Source: Tannerella sp.
Lineage (GTDB): Bacteria; Bacteroidota; Bacteroidia; Bacteroidales; Tannerellaceae
Assembly (NCBI GenBank): GCA_031276175.1
Contig: JAISNP010000075.1
Span: 1 to 64,000, forward strand
Direction of reading: 5' to 3'
DNA length: 64,000 nucleotides
Of this stretch, positions 40,141-47,679 are shown piece after piece. The notes under the pieces were generated by a model. It saw only the letters and a list, made by a program, of their open reading frames with translations, made no database searches and had not been told where the DNA came from. Within the stretch, counting starts at the first letter, position 1. Each line of letters begins with the position of its first letter. A program made the translations under genes and the position numbers.

Positions 40141-42054
40141 ATGAACAGAAAATTATTTATATCGCTTATTGCCGCAGTCATATTGAACTGCGCTTCCGTA
40201 TTTGCACAAGTTTCTCCCGTCACCATAAACGAGCAGTCGACCACCCGCCACGGGCCTGAAAACGGTTCGCTGATCATAGTAGGCGGCGGCGGGCGAACAC
40301 CGAAGATCGACGAGAAATTCCTGGAGCTTGCCGGCGGTAAAGACCGTGCGCGCATCGTAGTCATCACTGCCAATCTCGGAGACTCCATCGCGCTCGCCTC
40401 AATCCGCGACCCGAAAGCCGTGGAGAACTACAGAAAAGAATTCGGCGTAAAAGATATTACCGTCCTGCACACGAAAAGCCTGGTCGAAGCAAACAGCGAC
40501 AAATTTATAGAGCCGCTGAAGAAGGCCACGGCCGTATACTTCCTGGGCGGACGCCAGTGGCGCGCAGCGGATTCGTACCTTAACACGCGCACGCACCGTG
40601 CTTTTTTCGATGTCCTTCGCCGCGGCGGAGTAATAATGGGCGGCTCTGCCGGAGCCAGCATACAAGGCTCTTTCCTGTGGAGAGGCGATACCAAAGGACC
40701 GCACATACTCGTCGGCGACCATACGCAGGGACTGGGATTCCTGAAAAATTCGGCCGTCGACCAGCATCTTCTCCGCCGGAACCGCGAATTTGATTTGGTT
40801 GAGTTCATCTGCAAATCGCCCGAACTGATCGGCATCGGGCTTGATGAAAGAACTGCCGTGCTGGTACAAAAAGATACGCTTGAGGTCATCGGCGAATCGT
40901 ATGCCGTCATATACGATTACAATACGATAATCGGCCAAGGCAACAATGCACACGTGGTAGACGGCAAACGTGAAGACTACACGGCCGCAAACGGCCCGTT
41001 CTTTTTCCTGCATGAAGGGCAAAAGTACGATTTGTCCGGCCGAAAGGTGATAGACTTGCCGCCGCGAAGATTTGACGGCACGCGTCCGACGCCTCCACCG
41101 TCGCAAAGCGTCCTGCACGGGCCTGACCTGAAATCCGTAAAAGCGCCGTCGCGCGCTTCCGAAACCTTTGCGCGCGTGGCGCCGATTACTGTGCACGATT
41201 CATCCTCCACCCGCCACGGCCCGGAGCACGGCTCGCTCATAATCGCCGGCAGCGGCTTTACTCCCGAAGTATGGGACAAATTCATAGCGCTTGCCGGAGG
41301 CAAAGACAAGGCCAACATTGTGGTGATTACGGCCGCAACAGGCGATTCGTCCGCCCTGAATACGCGCACGGCGGACAGAATCAGCCGGCAGTTCGGCGTA
41401 AAAAACGTAATTACCCTGCACACAAAAAGCCTTGAAGTAGCCAACAGCGAAGAGTTCGTCGCACCGCTGAAAAAAGCCACTGCCGTATTTTTTGAAGGCG
41501 GCCGCCAGTGGCGTATAGCCGATTCTTACCTGAATACGCTCACCCACCAAGCCTTTCAAGACGTGCTCGACCGCGGCGGAGTAATTATCGGCGGCTCTGC
41601 CGGCGCCAGCATACAGGGATCATTCCTCTGGCGAGGCGATACCAAAGGCCCCCACATCCTTGTAGGCGACCATACGCAGGGATTAGGCTTTCTTAAAAAC
41701 TCGGTCATAGACCAGCATCTTTTAAGACGCAACCGCGTGTTCGACCTTGTAGATTTTATCCGCAGTACTCCCGAACTTATCGGTATCGGACTGGACGAAA
41801 CCGCCTCCATACTGGTTCAAAAGGATACGCTTGAAGTCATCGGCAACTCTTATGTCGCCATTTACGATTATAATACAATCACCGGAAAGGGAAACAGCGC
41901 GCATGTGGTCGATGCAAAAGAAATATATACCGTGTCCAACGGCCCGTTCTTTTTCCTGTACAAGGGACAAAAATACGATTTGGCAAACCGGAAAGTAATC
42001 AGCACGCCGCGCCGCCGCGATGCCCCCCGAACGGAAACGCAACCATCCGAATAA
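40141..42054 (+). CDS. Secreted cyanophycinase-like (S51) protein with two tandem domains
   Basis: 637 aa; two repeats each with GGSAGASIQGSFLWRGDTKGPHILVGDHTQGLGFLKNS.(V/I)DQHLLRRNR. Confidence 0.9.
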   Translation: MNRKLFISLIAAVILNCASVFAQVSPVTINEQSTTRHGPENGSLIIVGGGGRTPKIDEKFLELAGGKDRARIVVITANLGDSIALASIRDPKAVENYRKEFGVKDITVLHTKSLVEANSDKFIEPLKKATAVYFLGGRQWRAADSYLNTRTHRAFFDVLRRGGVIMGGSAGASIQGSFLWRGDTKGPHILVGDHTQGLGFLKNSAVDQHLLRRNREFDLVEFICKSPELIGIGLDERTAVLVQKDTLEVIGESYAVIYDYNTIIGQGNNAHVVDGKREDYTAANGPFFFLHEGQKYDLSGRKVIDLPPRRFDGTRPTPPPSQSVLHGPDLKSVKAPSRASETFARVAPITVHDSSSTRHGPEHGSLIIAGSGFTPEVWDKFIALAGGKDKANIVVITAATGDSSALNTRTADRISRQFGVKNVITLHTKSLEVANSEEFVAPLKKATAVFFEGGRQWRIADSYLNTLTHQAFQDVLDRGGVIIGGSAGASIQGSFLWRGDTKGPHILVGDHTQGLGFLKNSVIDQHLLRRNRVFDLVDFIRSTPELIGIGLDETASILVQKDTLEVIGNSYVAIYDYNTITGKGNSAHVVDAKEIYTVSNGPFFFLYKGQKYDLANRKVISTPRRRDAPRTETQPSE

Positions 42055-42185
42055 ATCGCCGGACTAACGAAAAAATACTTTTTATTCATTATTCTTATTG
42101 TTTTTAATACCCTCCCGACAGTCGGTCAGCCTGCGGGTTTGAGTGTATACCTGATTTCTTTTGCGGAGCTTCCCATTGCTTTTGG

Positions 42186-42332
42186 GGAGTTCCGCATTTC
42201 TTTCGTGGGATTCCGCATTTTCTTCGGGGGACTCCGCATTTTCTTCGGGGGATTCCGCATTTTCTTCGGGGAACTCCGCATTTCTTTCGGGGGATTCCGC
42301 ATTTTCTTCGTGGAGTTCCGCATTTTTTTCAG
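42186..42332. repeat. Array D: seven 21-bp units (GGGATTCCGCATTTTCTTCGG) plus degenerate flanking units
   Basis: TCCGCATTT recurring at exact 21-bp steps from 42186; minus-strand frame PEENAES. Confidence 0.92.
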
Positions 42333-42512
42333 GTAAATTTTCATTCTCTGCGGAGAACTCCCCATTCCGTCCGTTAAATCCCTGATATTCATTCGAGAAA
42401 CAGCGGACGGTTGCGCGGATAGCCGGCCTTGCGACGTTCAATTCCCGCACATGTCCGTTGCCGGTTCGCATCGACGCAGAAGAGGAAACCCGAATATACC
42501 ACAAAAGAGCTA

Positions 42513-42543
42513 TTTCACACGCGGCAGGACGCAAATACCTTTG
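42513..42543 (+). promoter_or_regulatory. Promoter of leader L2 (TTTC-N19-TACCTTTG)
   Basis: Same spacing and downstream TACCTTTGCACCGTAAAATTTAAA as L1. Confidence 0.55.
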
Positions 42544-42571
42544 CACCGTAAAATTTAAACGATACGATACA

Positions 42572-42697
42572 ATGGTATATACAAAAACAACAGAGACTGG
42601 AAAGGAGCTGCGCGTGTTGCCCCGGTTGTGGGCTTCGCGCAGTTGTATGCGTCGCATTTCGGCGGGCGCGCCTGCACGCACAACTTATACACTTTAA
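42572..42697 (+). CDS. 41-aa leader sORF upstream of second SusC
   Basis: MVYTKTTETGKELRVLPRLWASRSCMRRISAGAPARTTYTL*. Confidence 0.55.
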   Translation: MVYTKTTETGKELRVLPRLWASRSCMRRISAGAPARTTYTL

Positions 42698-42716
42698 TAA
42701 ACAGATATAAACAAAG

Positions 42717-42760
42717 AGCGTCCCCCTCCTGTGAGTAGCAATATACATCGGGGGGACGCT
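42717..42760 (+). promoter_or_regulatory. Long-loop hairpin in SusC leader L2
   Basis: 44 nt identical to 35535-35578. Confidence 0.75.
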
Positions 42761-42783
42761 CAAAAACCAAATACTAATTTAGC

Positions 42784-45700
42784 ATGGCAAAATTATTACA
42801 TTTTCTCGGATCAAAGAAGCGTTTCGCATATATTATTTTATTTTTTATTACGGCGGCCGGACTCTCCTCCGTTTCCGCCCAGACGTTGAAAGGCGTAGTT
42901 ACGGACAGCCGGACGGGGGAGGCCTTGATTGGGGCTACGGTTGTGCTGAAGGGCGCCACGGCAAATTCGGGCGTAGTCACCGGCGTCACCGGCGAATTTG
43001 CGCTTCATATCGCCGCACTTCCGGCCGTAATTGAAATCAGTTTCGTGGGATACAAGACGCAGGAAATAGAGGTTTACGAGATTTCCGGTACGCTGACCGT
43101 AGCGCTGTCGGAGAATCTTAATCTGCTGAACGAGGTCGTGGTGATAGGCTACGCACAGTCGCTCAAAAGCGCCGTCACAGCCGCCGTCACGACGGTCGAC
43201 GTCGGGAGTATAGCCCACGTCCCCTCGGCAAGCATTACGGAGAAATTGCAGGGCGTTGTTCCCGGCCTGCTGGTGTCTAAGAATACCGGCGCGCCCGGAG
43301 CAGGCTCGTTTGTCCGCCTGCGCGGCTCTACTTCGCTCGGCGGCGGCGGCCCTCTCTACATCATAGACGGCGTCGCTACCACGGGCAGTTCGCAACAGAT
43401 AAGCCAGTCCCAGTCCGCAGATCCTCTGGCGGAATTTAATCCCGAAGACATAGAAACCGTAACCGTCCTGAAAGACGCAAGCGCTACCGCAGCATACGGC
43501 GCGCGTGCGGCCAACGGCGTCATCCTTATTACGACCAAGCGCGGCTCGCGCAATTCGCAGACTCAGGTAAACTTCAAGGCCGAAGCCGGCCTCTCGAAGT
43601 CATATAATCTCTGGGAATTGACCACCGGCCCCGAACATGCCGAAATCGTGAACGAAGCATACCGTAACGACGGGCTGTACGGGCAGCGCCCGTTCCGTCC
43701 GGCAAGCGAGGGCGGTATCGGTTTGCCGGAGGAGCAGAATACCTACGACCGCGTATCCGACGTGTTCCGCCCGGCTTTCCAGCATACGTACAACCTTTCC
43801 GTTTCGGGCGGCGACGCCAAGACGAATTTCTATATCGGCGGCGACTACACTTTTCAGCAGGCTACTCTCAAGCTGGAAGACTTCGGACGCTACGGCTTGC
43901 GTATCAATATAGACCACTCCATTACGAATAAACTGAAAATAGGGACAAGCAATGCCATCTCCGCCAACAGTCGCAGCAATGTGAAGGTGGGCGACGGCCC
44001 TTCCGGTTTTTTTCAGGCATCGCTGCATACGCCTACTTTTCTTCCCGTATATAAGGAGGACGGCAGTTTCAATGCGGCGGGCGCCTTCAATAATCATATA
44101 GCCATACTTGAGAATTGGGATGGCGGCTCGAAGGGTTTTCGCGTCACGAATAATTTTTATGCGAAGTATGAAATTTCGGATTTTCTCTCATTCAAATCTT
44201 CGTGGAGCAACGATCGCAACAGCGGACACGATACTTATTATTACAGTCCTCTCCTGAGCCAGGGTTATCCCAACGGTGCGGCCGAAAGCGCCGTCGGTGT
44301 CGCCAATCGCTTCACTACGGAACAGACGCTGAACTACCTTCAGTCATTCGGTGGGCATACCGTATCGGCGTATGCCGGCGGCGCTTACTTGAAGAATACC
44401 AATGAGAGTGTGAGCGTCTCCGGTAAGGATTTTGCCGGCGATGCGTTCAAGCGAGTGGCCTCCACAGCCACGCAGTCAGGCTCTGCGAGCGGTTCGGGTT
44501 CGGGATTACTTTCTTACTTCGGCGGCGTCAACTATTCGTATGCGAATCGTTACAGCGTGGATGCAACCGTGCGCCGCGATGCTTCCTCTCAACTCGGCGC
44601 CGACAACCGTGCGGGTTATTTCCCCTCCGTCGGCGCAAGCTGGAATCCCGTCAATGAAGTATTTTTTCCGAAAACCGATATAATCAACGACCTTCGCCTG
44701 AAGGGCAGCTACGGCACGGTAGGAAATATCTCCGGCGGGAATGCGCATCTTGGCCTGTGGAGCGGCGGTAGCGTATACGACGGTCAGCCCGGTCTGGCTC
44801 CGTCGCAACTCGGCAACCCTGCACTGAAGTGGGAATCGACGCGGCAATGGAATGTGGGCGTCAACGTCGCGCTGCTGAAGAATCGTTTGGATATAGAATT
44901 GAACTATTACGACAAGTTTACGTACGGTTTGCTGCTGGCCGAAGCGCTTCCGGGAAAGACGGGCTTCGGTTCCGTGACCAGAAACTCCGGCGAGATAAGC
45001 AACAAGGGATATGAATTTTCACTGGTTTCCCGAAATATAAACAGAAAGGATTATTCGTGGAATACAATCTTCACCGCCTCGCGCAACATCAATAAAATAG
45101 TCAAACTTCCCGTCGAACAGTTGAATGCAAGCTACGGCTCCATCGCGCGTGAAGGATATTCGCTCCATTCGTTCTATCTGTACGACTACAAGGGCGTTGA
45201 TCCGGTAACAGGCGATGCCGTTTACGACGATTGGACGGGAGGTCCCGACGGCGGCGCCGACGGAAAGATTACGGAAGCGGACAAGAAAATATTCGGCAAT
45301 GCCTGGCCGCTGGTGGAAGGGATATTAAAAAATACGCTGACGTATAAAAGCCTGACGCTCGACTTTAGTTTTTACTACAAATACAAGTATCAGGTCTTCA
45401 ACTACACACGTTCGTTCCTCGAATCGGGCGGAACGCGCACCCTCAGCCGTACTATCCAGAAAAGTTCGACGAACTACTGGAAAGAAGAACTTAAGGATAC
45501 GTACAAGGTCAACGGCGAAGGACTTGTTACGGAAGTGCTTCCGCGTCCGAAATCCGTAAAGAACCCTGACGGTTCTACGAACTACGAGCAGCGCTCTACA
45601 CGCAATCTTGAAGACGGATCTTTCGTGCGACTGCAAAACGTAACACTTTCTTACACGATTCCCCGCACGTTTACGTCGCGTTTTAAAATCCGGAAAGCCG

Positions 45701-45855
45701 CATTGCACGTGACCGGAACGAATCTTCTGCTGGTTAGCGGCTACACAGGCCCCGATCCCGAAGTCAATGCCGGCAGCGGTATCGTACAGGGACTTGACTT
45801 CGGTACGCCTCCCCATCCTAAAACCGTATTGTTCGGGATTGACGTAACATTTTAA
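42784..45855 (+). CDS. SusC/RagA-family TonB-linked outer membrane protein
   Basis: 1023 aa; LKGVVTDSRTGEALIGATVV; VTVLKDASATAAYGARAANGVILITTKRG. Confidence 0.96.
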   Translation: MAKLLHFLGSKKRFAYIILFFITAAGLSSVSAQTLKGVVTDSRTGEALIGATVVLKGATANSGVVTGVTGEFALHIAALPAVIEISFVGYKTQEIEVYEISGTLTVALSENLNLLNEVVVIGYAQSLKSAVTAAVTTVDVGSIAHVPSASITEKLQGVVPGLLVSKNTGAPGAGSFVRLRGSTSLGGGGPLYIIDGVATTGSSQQISQSQSADPLAEFNPEDIETVTVLKDASATAAYGARAANGVILITTKRGSRNSQTQVNFKAEAGLSKSYNLWELTTGPEHAEIVNEAYRNDGLYGQRPFRPASEGGIGLPEEQNTYDRVSDVFRPAFQHTYNLSVSGGDAKTNFYIGGDYTFQQATLKLEDFGRYGLRINIDHSITNKLKIGTSNAISANSRSNVKVGDGPSGFFQASLHTPTFLPVYKEDGSFNAAGAFNNHIAILENWDGGSKGFRVTNNFYAKYEISDFLSFKSSWSNDRNSGHDTYYYSPLLSQGYPNGAAESAVGVANRFTTEQTLNYLQSFGGHTVSAYAGGAYLKNTNESVSVSGKDFAGDAFKRVASTATQSGSASGSGSGLLSYFGGVNYSYANRYSVDATVRRDASSQLGADNRAGYFPSVGASWNPVNEVFFPKTDIINDLRLKGSYGTVGNISGGNAHLGLWSGGSVYDGQPGLAPSQLGNPALKWESTRQWNVGVNVALLKNRLDIELNYYDKFTYGLLLAEALPGKTGFGSVTRNSGEISNKGYEFSLVSRNINRKDYSWNTIFTASRNINKIVKLPVEQLNASYGSIAREGYSLHSFYLYDYKGVDPVTGDAVYDDWTGGPDGGADGKITEADKKIFGNAWPLVEGILKNTLTYKSLTLDFSFYYKYKYQVFNYTRSFLESGGTRTLSRTIQKSSTNYWKEELKDTYKVNGEGLVTEVLPRPKSVKNPDGSTNYEQRSTRNLEDGSFVRLQNVTLSYTIPRTFTSRFKIRKAALHVTGTNLLLVSGYTGPDPEVNAGSGIVQGLDFGTPPHPKTVLFGIDVTF

Positions 45856-45879
45856 TTACAACAAAATAAAAATATCAAG

Positions 45880-47340
45880 ATGGAATATATCAGAAAAAAT
45901 ATCGAAACGACAGATGCGGAAAAGCATGTAGCATCGGATTGCGGACGGCGTGGATTTGCGCGGACGGCGATCGTTTGCATCCTGTTTTTTCCCTTCCTGT
46001 TTTCTTCCTGCGAAGACAAGCTGCTGGATTTTCCGCCGCAAACGCAAATAGAAGACGGCGACATCATCATCAGCCAGTCTTCTGCCGAAAAAGCGCTTGT
46101 CGGCGTATACGCCTCTATAAGGGGAATTTCCGGTACGGCAATCCTGACCTATGAGACGGCTGCCGACAATGTTATACTGAACAGTTTGCGTACTGTTGTG
46201 GTGCCGACACTTAAAGCCGACGGCGGCGTCACGGGAGGCGCAGACCGCACGGGCGGCGGCGGATATGGCAGCTATTATGCGCTCATCAATCGAGCCAATC
46301 ACGTCATAACCGCCGTGAATGATTTGAACAGCAGTTTGTTTTCGTCCGGCAGCAAAGACAAAATCCTTGCCGAGGCATACGTGTTGCGCGCTTTTGCATA
46401 CTTTGATCTGGCACGTACCTACGCCAATGTGCCCATCGTTTTGACGCCTTCGACCGCCACCAATCAGTTGGGCATAAAAAAGAGCCTCAAGGCTGATGTG
46501 CTCAAGCAGGTGGAAAACGATCTGGATATTGCCGAAAGCAAATGGAACGGTAACGACTGGAATGTAAATAAGGGCAGAGTATCCCTTTGGGCTATTTATG
46601 CTTTCAAGGCGCGTCTGTATCTGTATCAGGAACGCTGGGACGATGCGGAAGCATATGCTTCCAAGCTAATCCTTAATCCCGAACTCAAACTGACAAACCT
46701 TGAAGCCGGTGATAACTGGTACGAAACGCGCTTCTCTTCCGAAGGGATATTTGAAGTGGCATGTAGCTCTACGGAAGGCAATCCCGTTCGTTCAAACTTC
46801 ACTATTGCGGCCGAAGGCGGGCTGGGAGACTACATTGCCAATCCCGATTTGGCCGACGCGCTGAACGACCCGAATATCGGGGGAAAACGCTCCCTTTACT
46901 TGAAACACGAGCCGTCCATAGCCGCATGGTTGATACGGATATACAACAAATCCGACCGATCGTCTTCAGTCTTTCTTTTCCGCCTTGCCGAACAGTACCT
47001 GATACGCGCCGAAGCTCGTTTGAAGAAAGCCAATCCCGACATCGCGGGCGCAATATCCGACATCAACGAGATAAAAAAACGGGCTGACGTTCCATTGCTC
47101 GACACGCCGGGAACGTTAAGCCGGGACGAATTGCTGCTGATTCTGGAAGACGAAAATCGCTACGAATTTGCCTTCGAGGGACACCGTTATCCTGATATTA
47201 TCCGTACCGGACGCGCAGGAGTAGTGTTTGGAGCGCTGAATCCGGTGTACGAAGACCCCCGCTACTGGGTAGTTCCCATTCCGACAAGCGACTTGAAAGA
47301 TGATCCCGATCTGGAACAAAACGGAGATGGAGTTTACTGA
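45880..47340 (+). CDS. SusD/RagB-family lipoprotein
   Basis: 486 aa; SSCEDKLLDFPPQTQIEDGDII, EDENRYEFAFEGHRYPDIIRTGRA. Confidence 0.94.
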   Translation: MEYIRKNIETTDAEKHVASDCGRRGFARTAIVCILFFPFLFSSCEDKLLDFPPQTQIEDGDIIISQSSAEKALVGVYASIRGISGTAILTYETAADNVILNSLRTVVVPTLKADGGVTGGADRTGGGGYGSYYALINRANHVITAVNDLNSSLFSSGSKDKILAEAYVLRAFAYFDLARTYANVPIVLTPSTATNQLGIKKSLKADVLKQVENDLDIAESKWNGNDWNVNKGRVSLWAIYAFKARLYLYQERWDDAEAYASKLILNPELKLTNLEAGDNWYETRFSSEGIFEVACSSTEGNPVRSNFTIAAEGGLGDYIANPDLADALNDPNIGGKRSLYLKHEPSIAAWLIRIYNKSDRSSSVFLFRLAEQYLIRAEARLKKANPDIAGAISDINEIKKRADVPLLDTPGTLSRDELLLILEDENRYEFAFEGHRYPDIIRTGRAGVVFGALNPVYEDPRYWVVPIPTSDLKDDPDLEQNGDGVY

Positions 47341-47380
47341 CGGAAATCTATCCGGTATACATATAAGTTTTTGTCGTTCC

Positions 47381-47548
47381 GACTTAAGTAAAAACGGTTC
47401 CGACTTAAGTAAAAATGATTTTGACTTAAGTAAAAACGGTTCCGACTTAAGTAAAAACGGCGCAGACTTAAGTAAAAATGGTTTTGACTTGAGTAAAAAC
47501 GGCTCCGACTTAAGTAAAAACGACGCAGACTTAAGTAAAAACGGCGCA
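47381..47548 (+). repeat. Array E: eight 21-bp units (GACTTAAGTAAAAACGGTTCC); + frame DLSKNGS
   Basis: GACTTrAG at 47381, 47402, 47423, 47444, 47465, 47486, 47507, 47528. Confidence 0.95.
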
Positions 47549-47679
47549 AACCTCAAGCATTCGGAGTGGGTTTTATCTCCGCACTGCAAACTTAAGGTTG
47601 TGAAAATAAAACCCTTCAGGCTTGTCAGGTAATGAATACGATATTCATATTAATAATCATATAAAAAAAAAGAAAACAG

